A model generated the notes under the pieces. It saw nothing but the letters and a program-made list of their open reading frames with translations, made no database searches and was not told where the DNA came from. A stretch of 64,000 bases of DNA from Endomychus coccineus (Eukaryota; Arthropoda; Insecta; Coleoptera; Endomychidae): contig OY294072.1 in assembly GCA_958510875.1 (NCBI GenBank), forward strand, positions 3,286,001-3,350,000. The letters run 5' to 3'. This document shows positions 48,228 through 59,367 of the stretch, piece after piece. Made by a program: the position numbers and the translations under genes. Position 1 is the first letter of the stretch. The number at the start of each line of letters is the position of its first letter.

Positions 48228-49934
48228 TTGTAAAAATTCGATAATATTTCTTTTCCCAGTTCCTTCTGTGTTCTTGAATATTCCTGTTGAGAATCTATTA
48301 ACGCACACGCACCCCTAAAGAAGATATAGACTGAAATGAAATAAATTTGTGGATTTTAATTTTTCCTGTCCCCCCTACGATGGTACAAATTCGATAATAT
48401 TTTTTTTCCAATTTCTTTTGTGTTCTTGAATATTACTGTTGAGAAACTATTAACGAACACGCACCCCTAAAGAAGATATAGACTGAAATGAAATAAATTT
48501 GTGGATTTTAATTTTTCCTGTCCCCCCTACGGTGGTACAAATTCGATAATATTTTTTTTCCAGTTCTTTTTGTGTTCTTGAATATTACTGTTGAGAGTCT
48601 ATCAACGAACACGCACCCCTAAAGAAGATATAGACTGAAATGAAATAAATTTGTGGATTTTAATTTTTCCTGTCCCCCCTACGGTGGTACAAATTCGACA
48701 ATATTTTTTTTCCAATTCCTTTTGTGTTCTTGAATATTACTGTTGAGAAACTATTAACGAACACGCACCCCTAAAGAAGATATAGACTGAAATTGAATTA
48801 ATTTGTGGATTTTAATTTTTCCTGTCCCCCCTACGGTGGTACAAATTCGATGATATTTTTTTTCCAATTCCTTTTGTGTTCTTGAATAATACTGTTGATA
48901 AACTATTAACATACACGCACCCCTAAAGAAGATATAGAATGAAATGAAGTAAATTTGTGGATTTTAATTTTTCCTGTCCCCCCTACGGTGGTACAAATTC
49001 GATTGTTTTCTTTTCCAATTCCTTTTGTGTTCTTGAATATTACTGTTGAGAATCTATTAACGAACACGCACCCCTAAAGAAGATATAGACTGAAATGAAA
49101 TAAATTTGTGGATTTTAATTTTTCCTGTCCCCTCTACGGTGGTACAAATTCGATAATATTTTTTTTCCAATTCCTTCTGTGTTCTTGAATATTACTGTTG
49201 ATGAACTATTAACATACACGCACCCCTAAAGGAGATATAGAATGAAATGAAGTAAATTTGTGGATTTTAATTTTTCCTTTTCCCCCCCTACGGTGGTACA
49301 AATTCGATAATATTCTTTTTCCAATTCCTTTCGTGTTCTTGAATAATACTGTTGAGAATCTATTAACGAACACGCCCCCCACTTAAGATTTCCCCCCTAC
49401 GGTGGTACAAATTCGATAATATTTTTTTTCCAATTCCTTTTTTGTTCTTGAATATTACTGTTGAGAAACTATTAACAAACACGCACCCCTAAAGAAGATA
49501 TAGACTGAAATGGAATAAATTTGTGAAATTTAATTCCTGTTCTTTCTGATTTCTGCACCTGCGTATTCCTGTGTAGAAACTATCAAAGAACGCGAACGCT
49601 CGTAGACCGAAATGGAATAAATTCTGAACCATCATGGAAGACATCCGCGAAAATGTGTTGAAAAACATGATTTCTTGTTATTATCTTTCCTTAGGCACTA
49701 TACATTGTTTCAAGACTTTGTATATATCGGGTTCATTATTTTGAGTATTTTAGTAAAGGAATCATCTATCAAAATGCAATAACAACAAATATATCTGCGA
49801 AATTGTGTTAAAATCGTGGCTAGTAATTATCTGAAAGTTTGGCAACATCGCATCCAATTTCTAGTCTATCACAATTTCGACAGTCTACACGTCATAAAAC
49901 GTGGCTGGAAAAACGTGGCTAACTTCAAAAAACA
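48228..49934 (-). repeat. right TIR with 152 bp tandem repeats
   Basis: Mirror of the left TIR. The complementary core CCCCCCTAC recurs near 48,370, 48,522, 48,674 and onward at 152 bp, with a ~45 bp deletion around 49,380. The unique terminal ~370 bp follow to 49,934. The interior 48,089-48,227 has no gene. Confidence 0.92.
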
Positions 49935-50643
<709 letters not shown>

Positions 50644-50865
50644 ATAATAATCCAATACTCACCACCACTCATTATATGAAAAGAATTCATCTGAGAAGGT
50701 TGTTGTTGCAGTAGCCATCACTTGAGAACATGGGTTTGGATTTCAGCAATAAAAGACATACCCATAGTGGTCATCAGTCATTATCTACAACGAGTTCAAG
50801 GGAGAAGGTTGCTTCCGCATCACTATCATTGGAAAATATCAATTTTTTGAAGTCCCTTGGTTACA

Positions 50866-52069
50866 ATGTCGGAAAAACTTCAAATATTCAACGAGCCAAA
50901 CTTCAATGAAGACATCATCCGAGAAGAAACTCATACCTACTATCCTCACACAACATCTTTTGGCAACAGCGATGAAATTGAGATATTAATCAATCAACAA
51001 GATGTGTTGGTAGATTTGGCCTCGTCTGCTTTATTCATCGAGGCAGAATTCCAGCCAGAAGCAAGTGGTGATGGTGAATGTAAACTAACGAATAATTTCG
51101 GAGCGTTTCTCTTCGAATATATCAGTTATGAATTGAATGGAAAAGAGATAGACAAAGTACGTGATCCTGGTATTGTCAGCACCATCAGAGCTTATCTAAC
51201 ATATGCCAAACATGGATCCATACCTCTAGCTATTTCTGGATGGTCATTTAAGGATGTATTGAGTTCAGTCTACAATAATAAAATCAATTTATGGATACCG
51301 TTGAATTTTCTACTAGGCCTATTCATTGACTATAACAAAGTTTTGAGTGGAAAACATAAGCTGCGCTTGATAAGGTCTCGAACCGATAACGATTGCTATA
51401 CTATTTAGCACAGGCACGAAAACGGCTAAAATAAATGTGAAGACGATAGCATTAAAAATGCGACATGTGTTTCCAAGTGATCAAGTTAAATTTCAAATGT
51501 TGGGGAATTTGAGTGCTGAGAAGCCTATTTTGATTCCATTCCGTAGTTGGGATCTGCATGAAAATTCGTTGATGAAGGAGAGCACTCGTGACATTTGGGC
51601 TGTTAGAACATCAATGAATTTAGAACGTCCTAGATATGTGATTCTAGCTTTCCAAACTGATCGAAAAAATAATCCTGTTAAGCACAGTGCATATTTCGAT
51701 AATATAAACTTGCTAAATGTTAAATTATACTTGAATTCAGAGTGTTATCCATATGAAGCAATGAAATTGAATTTCACCGACCAGCAATACGTGGGAGCAT
51801 ACCAGATGTACTATGATTTCCAGAAATCGTTTTCAAATAAAATAATAAGTGAGTCCATGTTAGATTATATAGCATTCAAGAATAGAGCAATTTTTGTGAT
51901 TGACTGTTCAAAACAAAACGATGCTATAAAGTCATCAACAGTTGACGTCAAACTAGAGATGGAAAGTTTCCTGAATTTCGCCAAAAACACCAGGGCTTAT
52001 TGCATCATCATTAACGATCGTATAATGGAGTATTCTCCGATTACAGGATCAGTTCGGAATTTGGTGTGA
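50866..52069 (+). pseudogene. MCP: major capsid protein (Polinton 2A), one frameshift
   Basis: The ATG at 50,866 (MSEKLQIFNEPNF) is chosen over the in-frame TTG at 50,857. The first frame ends at 51,408 after RTDNDCYTI; coding resumes in another frame at about 51,404, so one indel near 51,400 broke the gene. Signatures shared with element 1: NNFGAFLFEY, RDPGIVSTIRAY, LIPFRSWD, RDIWAVRTS, FVIDCSKQN and MEYSPI. Total length about 400 residues, the same double jelly-roll hexon-type family. Its first ~235 bp are duplicated at 61,589-61,824. Confidence 0.9.
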
Positions 52070-52405
52070 GGAACCAGGTGATGAATCATAATGTTATAAT
52101 TTTAGTTCTAAATGGTGTACTATCAAAATGTATCTTTCCTAATAAATGTTATTATTATTATTATATTTGATATTCTATTTCTCAAACGGTAGGTGGTGAT
52201 GTAAACATCCGACGATCATAGTTTGTAAACTATGGTAGTCGGTTGCTGGAAATGAAACAAATTGAAACAACTAGTGACGTTATTAGTCAGTTATCAACGT
52301 TTGCAATGACAACGAAACGGAGAGTTACCCCCCACCCTCACTATTCACGTTCACGTTCTCACGTATGTAAGAGAGAATCATTTCAGAAAATGTTCAGTCA
52401 TAAAA
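52070..52405. other. intergenic region with flank motif shared with element 1
   Basis: Contains AATAAATG and an ATTTGATATTCTATTTCTCA phrase near 52,165 that matches the sequence after element 1's last gene (~14,765), then an ATCATAGTTTGTAAACTATGG motif (~52,217) that recurs at 54,200-54,390. No gene. Confidence 0.6.
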
Positions 52406-53403
52406 ATGAACTTAGCAGCGTGCGTTCGTGATTCAAATGTGGCTACATGGTCCACCAACAATCTTATTAAGTTAACAGTTAATGAAGTGTGTCTAAAATT
52501 TGGGATCGATATAAGAAACGATAAAAGAAACTATTTATTTTGGAATATTCAACTAAACCAACGCGTTCTGATGAATGAAGATCTATTGGATTGGTTAGGT
52601 TATCGCGGCAAAAAATATCATGCTAAAAAGGGTGTTATAACAAGATTGTTGAGGAAAAACCCGCATATACACCATTTAGAAATTTGTGATAAGACTGATG
52701 CACGAAAGAAATATTATGTTCTAGATGCTATTGATTTCGAATCATTATTGATGCAAATGCGAACTCCTAAAGTCATCGAGTTACGTGAACTGTTTTCGTT
52801 AATGAAATTTATTATGATGAAATATTGTGAGTACGAGAAATTCTATGAACAACAAGAACGTCAAAGAGCTGAGGAACGTGAATGTCTTGCGAAAGAACGA
52901 TCTCAACGCTTATCTCAACAAATTCAAATGAATGTTATCACCTTACGGAATAACATTGCACCAAATATTGTTCCACCTCCTATAAATTCCGGAAAGAGAC
53001 GAAATTTAGGTAATTACTTTGTTTTTTATAATAAAATTTATATAATATATATTATTCAGGATTATATCGAACATCGAATGATATGAGACCAGATTGGTAC
53101 TTAATGCGTCGACAGGAGGATGGTTGGCGTGATGCCGACAGAAAATTACAAAATCGAGGAATGCGATTAATACGTAAATGGTCTAACATATCTCATGCTA
53201 TCGATATTGGTAACGAAGTGAAACAGAATTTCCGCCGCGATTTGAAATGGTATGCAAGAGGAAATATTATTCATGCCGCAGGAGAAGAGGGGGGTGAACA
53301 ATTGATTAGTGATATCAACATCGAGTCATTGATAGAATGTGTTATCAATCACAAAAATAAAGCTTATGAACTAGCAAATGATAATGTCAATATATTATTA
53401 TAA
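52406..53403 (+). CDS. MSV199-domain protein with DUF3627-like C-terminus, spliced
   Basis: Two exons, 52,406-53,009 and 53,060-53,403, joined over a 50 nt GT-AG intron that keeps the frame (phase 1). Exon 1 holds an MSV199-type domain: DLLDWLGYRGKK, ITRLLRKN, KKYYVLDAIDFESLLMQMRT, RELFSLMKFIMMKY. A Gln/Arg/Glu-rich coiled coil follows (residues ~150-185). Exon 2 starts near RPDWYLMRRQ and fits the DUF3627-like tail of such proteins. MSV199/BRO-type proteins occur in insect poxviruses, iridoviruses and some Polintons; DNA binding is suspected and the exact role unknown. The gene lies after the capsid gene, in the slot held by an unrelated gene in element 1. Confidence 0.78.
53010..53059 (+). 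other. 50 nt GT-AG spliceosomal intron
   Basis: Donor G|GTAATT at 53,010, very T/A-rich body, acceptor TTATTCAG ending at 53,059. The exon 1 frame (first base of a codon at 53,009) continues exactly into the downstream ORF frame. Without removal, translation runs on to a stop at 53,086 and loses the conserved C-terminus. Confidence 0.7.
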
Positions 53404-53448
53404 TTATCATTCCTTTTGTTTTATTAAAACACTTATATCTTCATACAA

Positions 53449-53938
53449 TCATTCATTTACATGGTAAATAGCCTTCTTTACATATTTAACAAACATTTTC
53501 AACATTAGTACTGATAAAGAAGATAAAATTGCATATAAAATTGCGAAAATTTTAGAAATTTCTTCGTCTAGTGAGGATGATGTACGTGTGGATGGTGTTG
53601 ATATTGTCTTTTGTATGACATGTGGTAAACATGATGATTGTTGGAGCAATTGCCATTCAGCCATATCTCCCTCACTCCGGTCAAAGAATAAAAGTTTAAG
53701 TTTATAATGTATGGTGGTACGATTATCTTGAGGAATGTTGAATGCGAATACCTCTAATTGATTATCGTTGATTTTTCTAAAATTCATCGGAATCCATTCG
53801 GTACGGTTACACCCCCCCACCACCATCGGTTGCAACATCCTTCAGACAAATATAAATGCGCTCAACGTGTTGGGGAACGTTCGCGTATAGGATACCATTC
53901 AGAATTGTGGTTAGAATCACGAAATTTGTTTTTAACAT
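53449..53938 (-). pseudogene. putative signal-peptide, single-TM protein; frameshift in a G7 run
   Basis: Convergent with the MSV199 gene. From ATG 53,938 (or 53,950 in frame) a hydrophobic leader (MLKTNFVILTTILNGILYA) begins a frame that ends just after a run of seven G on the minus strand (53,818-53,812). Another frame then continues from the same run to 53,449. The second part has NRTEW and DNRTTIHY (possible N-glycosylation sites), a Ser/Thr-rich stalk, and a C-terminal hydrophobic helix (ILYAILSSLSVLMLKMF) with a basic tail. The topology looks like a type I membrane protein of ~165 residues. Family unknown; it may be a surface protein of the virus-like element. Confidence 0.55.
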
Positions 53939-54199
53939 CCCCACTCCCATCATTATCTTCACTTTTTGCACTTGTAAATGTATTCAACAGTCTTATAACT
54001 TTTATTTTAACTTCGTAAAAATTCAAGTCTCTTCTTAGTTCATGAACTTTCTCCACAAATTTTCAAAGTATACGTGTGTATTCTTCAAAAGATATATGCA
54101 TAATGACACATTTACGAACTTACTGGATATCTTTATCATAACCTCCAACTTTTCACATTTACTCATAGAGTATCATTATTATTACTCGCATTTCATTCC

Positions 54200-54395
54200 T
54201 CATCTGACCATCATAGTTCGTGAACGATGATGACGTCATCATCGTTCTTGAACTATGGTCGCCGGATTGAATCAGTTACTGTCATCGGTTCGAAGCAGTG
54301 ACGTCATCATCGTTAGTAAACTATGGTCGCCGGATTGAAACAATGAATGCCTCCCGTGACGTCATCATCGTTCGTAAACTATGATCGCAGGATCT
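54200..54395. repeat. cluster of dyad repeats (CATAGTTCGTGAACGATGATGACG type)
   Basis: At least three copies of a ~65 bp unit containing GTAAACTATGGTCGCCGGATT and GTGACGTCATCATCGTT, including TGACGTCA palindromes. A diverged copy lies at ~52,210-52,290 and a single one at ~62,428-62,458. The first two clusters bracket the MSV199/TM cassette. 54,057-54,199 and 54,396-54,729 hold no gene. Confidence 0.7.
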
Positions 54396-54729
54396 TCAAT
54401 TCAATGAAATTAACATTCTGCATATCAAGACTTTTCATTTGATACCTTTTAAGCTATGGTTGACATTCATAGATCCGTCATGACAGTTCGCGTGACAGAT
54501 GCTTCATGGATCCACCACGTCCCGCCCTCCAAGACGCGACATGACACCTCGATGAAGACCTCACGTGACAGACATCATGACAACTCCTTCCACCACCATG
54601 ATGCTCTATGGTTTTGAGTTAGGTTAGCTCTATAACCTTCAGCTCTATGGTACGTGATAGCCACCATGACAACTTGTGACAGACACCATATCTCACCGCG
54701 TGACAGATCATGTGATTTCAAAACCGTAC

Positions 54730-55872
54730 GAGTCGCATGAGTCGGACGAGTCGAACTGGTGGCGACACCTCCACGAAGCAGTCTGTACCTTTATGCTGTG
54801 ACGTCACACGTCTGCCCTGTGATAGCAGCCTGTCATCTTGGATTCGCACGAGTCGGACGAGCCGAACTGGTGGCGCCACCTACACGAAGCAGCCTGTACC
54901 TTCGATGACCGCTGTCACGTTGTGGTGACACCTATAGGAAGCAGCCTGTACCTTCGAACCGCCATGACATCTGTCACGTGACACCTACACGAAGCAGCCT
55001 GTACCATTAGCTCACCATGACAGCTGTCATGTGGTGGTGACACCTACACGAAGCAGCCTGTACCTTTAGCCCACCATGACAGCTGTCACGTGGTGGTGAC
55101 ACCTACACGAAGCAACCTGTACCTTTGGTCCGCCATGACAGCTGTCACGTGGTGGTGACACCTCTACGAAGCAGCCTGGACCTTAGGGTCGCCATGACAG
55201 CTGTCACGTGGTGGTAACATCTTCACGAAGCAATCTGTACCTTAGGTCCGCCATGACAGCTGTCACTTGGTGGCGCCATCTCCACGAAGCAGTCTGTACC
55301 TTCGATGACAGCTGTCACGTGGTGATGACATCTTCACAAAGCAATCTGTACCTTAGGCCCGCCATGGCAGCTAGTCCTTATGGTCACCATGACAGCTGGT
55401 CCTTATGGTCGCCATGACAGCTGGTCCTTATGCCCGCCATGACAGCTGGTCCTCATGGTCGCCATGACAGCTGGTCCTTATGGTTGCCATGACAGCTGGT
55501 TCTTATGGTTGCCATGACAGCTGGTCCTTATGCCCGCCATGACAGCTGGTCCTTATGGTCGCCATGACAGCTGGACCTTATGGTTGCCATGACAGCTGGT
55601 TCTTATGGTCGCCATGACAGCTGGTCCTTATGCCCGCCATGACAGCTGGTCCTTATGGTCGCCATGCTGTCATGTGTTAGTCACGTGACTCTGTACATTT
55701 GACACTCTTTTTATACACATCCTGTATACTCTTTACAAATAAAATAAAATCCTTATCACGTACATCCTTTCAAAACTGATAAGGACGAGCTCATGCACCG
55801 GATGCACATCGACAGCTAGACCGGAAGTGGAGACCGGATATCCTGGTGCCGTGCTAGTCCAGTTCATCTACT
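54730..55872. repeat. minisatellite-rich terminal block, copy 2
   Basis: About 7 copies of a ~60 bp unit (AAGCAGCCTGTACC with ATGACAGCTGTCACGTGGTGG), then about 12 copies of the 25 bp CGCCATGACAGCTGG unit (~55,366-55,660), then the unique ~200 bp tail (GTTAGTCACGTGAC to GTTCATCTACT). Same order and orientation as 15,355-16,131. Confidence 0.85.
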
Positions 55873-55884
55873 CATTTTATATAT

Positions 55885-56500
55885 TCATATTACTTTCGGA
55901 TAACTTATGAAACTACTTTAACATTGAAGGATCGCGCATCATTACGATAATTCCTAGTTGAATACATTGCTCTTGGAGATGATTTAGCATAACCTTATCG
56001 CTCAAGTGAGCTAATGATGCATACTCATAATATTATAACGAATATTGTACTCGCTAGTACTAATCAAGCAAAAAGTCCTTAGATGATTTAATAGTTATTT
56101 CTGCGAACGCTTCATAATATCGCTATTATGAGAAGCAGCATTTTTTGTAAACTATCGCATGTTAGATGTTATGATCCCCTTATTGGAGATTTGTGGAGCA
56201 GCCGATGCATCGCGACCGATATCATTATAACTCAGACGAAATCCCTGCGACTAACGGCATGTACAAACAACCCCACATTTCATTGAAGACTCCTGCAAAG
56301 GTAGATACCTCACTGAAGACCTGCTTGATAGACATCATTATACCTGCACACTCTGTATAACCTCACATACACACCTGTCTCGTTGGAGACCGCGCCAGCT
56401 TCATTCAAATTCACATGACTAACGTCATACATAAACAATCTGTATAACCTCACATTCCATACCTCGCTGTAGATCCTGCGACATACACTTCATCCCCACA
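55885..56500 (+). repeat. long direct repeat, copy A
   Basis: Starts CATATTACTTTCGGATAACT and is nearly identical to 63,412-64,000, with small indels. It contains internal variants of GACTAACGGCATGTACAAAC and ATAACCTCACATTCC. No coding. The two copies enclose Polinton fragment 2B; copy B runs off the window. Confidence 0.88.
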
Positions 56501-56774
56501 CGTTCAAACATCTCCACGACTGACGTTATGTACAAACACTCCCATTATGACTCGTCCAAAACCCCTATGGCTAGCGTTATGAAGTCTCACATTCCATACC
56601 TCGCTGTAGACTTCGCGTCATACACTTCGCCCCCTTCGTGTTCAAACACCCACACGGCTGACGTCATGTTTAAGCAACTACCTGTACCACATAGGCTTCA
56701 ATATACTCGCACTTATCACTCAGACCGGAAACCCCGCGGTTATATCTACAACATTAAAATCGCTTGTTCTCAAT
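56501..56774. other. non-coding continuation of repeat-like sequence
   Basis: Further diverged copies of the TGACGTYATGTACAAACA and CATTCCATACCTCGCTGTAGA phrases seen in the adjacent repeat. An 86-codon ORF across it has no family resemblance. Confidence 0.5.
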
Positions 56775-56965
56775 CCCTCCATAGCTGAGCGGTTAAGGAG
56801 CTGGCTTTGGATTTCATTTCTCGGGTTCGATTCCCGTGTGTAGAAAAATATTTCATTTTCAGTAGGAGTGCATTAAATTGTTCAAGTCCACCTTCGCGGT
56901 TAAGCCGCCTAACTTTAGAGTTTATTTCCCAGGTTCGAATCTCGGTGTGTAGGAAAATCATTTCA
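56775..56965 (+). repeat. tandem tRNA-like (SINE head-type) sequences
   Basis: First unit: A box-like TAGCTGAGCGG at 56,782 and B box GGTTCGATTCC at 56,823. Second: a weak A box near 56,894 and B box GGTTCGAATCT at 56,932. Acceptor stems do not pair, so these are not working tRNA genes. The trailing GTGTGTAGRAAAAT is shared by both units, suggesting a duplicated tRNA-derived SINE. 56,998-57,170 carries a tandem ACCATAGTTAAGGAAG repeat. Confidence 0.55.
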
Positions 56966-57299
56966 GTAGAATGTGAGTACTCACATACCTAATTCATAGA
57001 CTTCAGATTGCCCCGACCATAGTTAAGGAAGATCCATAGACAGATGGTTAGTTCACAGACTTGACCCGACCATAGTTAAGGAAGAACCATAGACAGATGA
57101 CTAGTTCACAGACTTCGGGAACCATAGACATGTGACCAGTTCACAGAACCATAGACTACCTACCCCTATCGATATGACTGCGCATGCGTGATTGTGGATG
57201 ACCTTGGGATGGTCAGTTTTCGGTAAAATGAACCTTAGATTTCCTTATGGAGATTTACATGCAAAAAAGGGTGATTTTGGTCCCGAACTGTCCTAGCAC

Positions 57300-57590
57300 A
57301 TCTACTTTTCAGCATTCAGACACGTGTTTCAGCATTCAGACACGTATTTCAGCATTCAGACACATGTATCAGACACGTGTTTCAGCATTCGGACACGTGT
57401 TTCAACATTCAGACACGTGTTCCAACATTCAGACACGTGTTTCAGCATTCAGACACGTGTTTCAGACACGTGTTTCAGCATTCAGACACGTGTTTCAACA
57501 ATCAGACACGTGTTTCAGACACGTGTTTCAACATTCAGACACGTGTTTCAGCATTCAGACACGCGTTTCAACATTCAGACACGTGTTTCT
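57300..57590 (+). repeat. 20/13 bp minisatellite rich in CACGTG
   Basis: About 15 copies of TTTCAGCATTCAGACACGTG, some shortened to TTTCAGACACGTG. Each contains the palindrome CACGTG (E-box). The tract ends 4 bp before the ATPase ATG and is open in the same frame, so longer ORFs starting in it are not evidence of a longer protein. Confidence 0.92.
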
Positions 57591-57593
57591 GGC

Positions 57594-58286
57594 ATGCTGA
57601 AGATTGTTAAGCAGAAAGACTCGTTGAGTATTATGAACTTAGGGTCAAGCAATGAGAATGTTGAACAACCACAACGTCACAGCTCTTTGCTGCCTAATAC
57701 TCTACGAACAATAATCTGTGGTCCAAGTAATTGTGGGAAAACAAATGTGATGTTATCTCTGTTGTTAGATGCAAACGGTCTGAAATTTGAAAACGTGTAC
57801 ATCAATTCAAAGTCTTTACACCAACCAAAATACCAGTTACTAAAGGAGACATTGAAGAAAATTGAGGGGCTTGGATATTTTCCTTGTACCGAAAGTGATG
57901 AGGTCATAGACCCCACAGAAGCAAGGCCTAATTCAATCATAATATTCGACGACGTGATGTTCGAGAAACAGCGGAAAATTCGTGCTTATTTTTCAAGAGG
58001 GAAACACAACTCAATTGATAGTTCCTATCTTTGTCAGTCTTTTGCTAAATGTCCGAAACATGGATTGCGCGACAATGCCAATTGCTTGATTATTTTCAAA
58101 CAGGATGAACTCAATTTGAAACATATATTCACCGATCATGTAAGTACCGACATGTCACTCGAGAAATTCAAAGAGATATGTAGCGTATGTTGGAAAGATA
58201 AATATGGATTCCCTATGATTAACAAAGACTGTGATATGAACAAAGGATGTTATCGCAAAGGGTTTGATAGTTATATATACATCTAA
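57594..58286 (+). CDS. ATPase: genome-packaging ATPase (Polinton 2B), intact
   Basis: The ATG at 57,594 aligns with the start of the element 1 ATPase (MLKIVKQ here, MKIVQQE there). 230 residues with no lesion. Walker A: IICGPSNCGKTNVM near residue 40. Walker B: SIIIFDDVMF near residue 112. C-terminal CLIIFKQDELNLKHIF and CYRKGFDSYIYI. It belongs to the A32-like/FtsK-HerA packaging ATPases of Polintons and related viruses. On the + strand it leads the same gene order as the leftward block of element 1. Upstream sequence is a CACGTG minisatellite rather than a divergent PLA2 gene. Confidence 0.92.
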   Translation: MLKIVKQKDSLSIMNLGSSNENVEQPQRHSSLLPNTLRTIICGPSNCGKTNVMLSLLLDANGLKFENVYINSKSLHQPKYQLLKETLKKIEGLGYFPCTESDEVIDPTEARPNSIIIFDDVMFEKQRKIRAYFSRGKHNSIDSSYLCQSFAKCPKHGLRDNANCLIIFKQDELNLKHIFTDHVSTDMSLEKFKEICSVCWKDKYGFPMINKDCDMNKGCYRKGFDSYIYI

Positions 58287-58328
58287 CATGTATATATACC
58301 TTCATTTGAAATAGACAACCCGCTCAGC

Positions 58329-59367
58329 ATGGACGTGGGTGTGAGTAACATGCTAAAGGAAAAACAACAATTGAAGAAAAAAATTTGGGAGTTAGCAAAC
58401 GTTGTGAGGAAGAAATATATGGCTGTGAAATTGGGTAAAGCTGAAAATGATGAGATTCTAGATAATATGTTCAGGAATGTCTCTAAACCTCTGGAGGAAA
58501 TTGCGAGAAATGCTGAAATAATCAAACAAAATTCGTTGGTTAAACCTAAAAGTATTGTTTCTACAGCAACACAAATAGAGAACATACCAATCCCAAATAT
58601 TGTAACTGAAGGGGAAGAGTTCGTATATAACCCCCCAAAATACTGAGGAAGATGTGTTCACCCTCGAACCTGAAGAATTCAGAAAACATAAGAGAGATAA
58701 TGCAGAGGCTACAGAGGAGTTTCTGCAACAATACCCCACATTAGCACGTTATTACTTGGAAGGATTCCTATTGGATGATGATGTTAAGAGATATGATGAT
58801 AAAATGGGTTTGCAATATAATTCAACTTTAGACAAATGGTTCATGGGTAATCAACCTATAGAGATTGATAGTGAGAGTAATATAATTATCAAGGGTACTA
58901 CGTTCAAGGGTACCACAGGACTGTATAATTTGATATTTTACAGAGATGTTCTACCTGATACTTACACTGTGGAAGATGGGAAAAATTACAATCAAATGAT
59001 GGAAATGACTAGTGCCCATAGACGTAATAACGATCCAGCTGATCGAATAAGATGCACAGTAAAATACAAACATGTACTGAAACCTTTGATTAATTCCATG
59101 AAAAGACCCAGAGCCAAAACATACACTGGAAGTGCATATATCAAAAATGGCATGCTTGAATATAACGAGAAACCTATCGAATATGTTCATTGGGATGACG
59201 TTAACGGAATTGTGGATAGACTGAGACTTCTTGTTGCATCCTCGCATGCAGGTAACAATAACGAGATAATCTCTATAATAGAAGAATTGATAGAGGCAGG
59301 GGTAATTGAACAAAAACCAGGTGTAAGACAAATTCATCACAGTTATAAAGATGGTTTCAATGAATAA
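58329..59367 (+). pseudogene. DUF8207-like conserved protein (Polinton 2B), frameshift at a C6 run
   Basis: The first frame 58,329-58,646 carries the basic N-terminal helix (VVRKKYMAVKLGKAEND). Coding then moves to another frame at the C6 run 58,631-58,636 and continues to 59,367. The conserved domain includes FKGTTGLYNLIFYRD, MMEMTSAHRRNND, EYVHWDDVNGIVDRLRLLVA and IIEELIEAGVIE, parallel to 8,733-9,614. The homopolymer position suggests a slippage indel (or a sequencing error). Its 3' end overlaps the next gene's start. Confidence 0.8.

Larger units (their letters stand above)
38062..49934. mobile_element. Rehavkus-like (Mutator-superfamily) DNA transposon with minisatellite TIRs
   Basis: An ~11.9 kb element defined by inverted ends: TGAAGTTAGCCACG near 38,069 and its reverse complement near 49,927. 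Each end has ~0.4 kb of unique terminal sequence followed by 152 bp tandem repeats in opposite orientation. The interior minus strand carries a decayed MULE-type transposase with PHD, YqaJ-nuclease and Ulp1-protease parts. Long minisatellite TIRs plus a PHD-bearing MULE transposase match what I know of Rehavkus elements. No matching 9 bp target duplication is seen: the left flank is satellite and the right flank is not. Confidence 0.8.

Noticed and set aside
56775..56850. Functional tRNA gene
   Set aside because: A and B boxes are present but the acceptor stem does not pair and no clear anticodon arm can be drawn.
57247..57593. N-terminal extension of the ATPase into the CACGTG minisatellite
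   Set aside because: It is repeat-derived; the ATG at 57,594 aligns with the start of the other ATPase copy.
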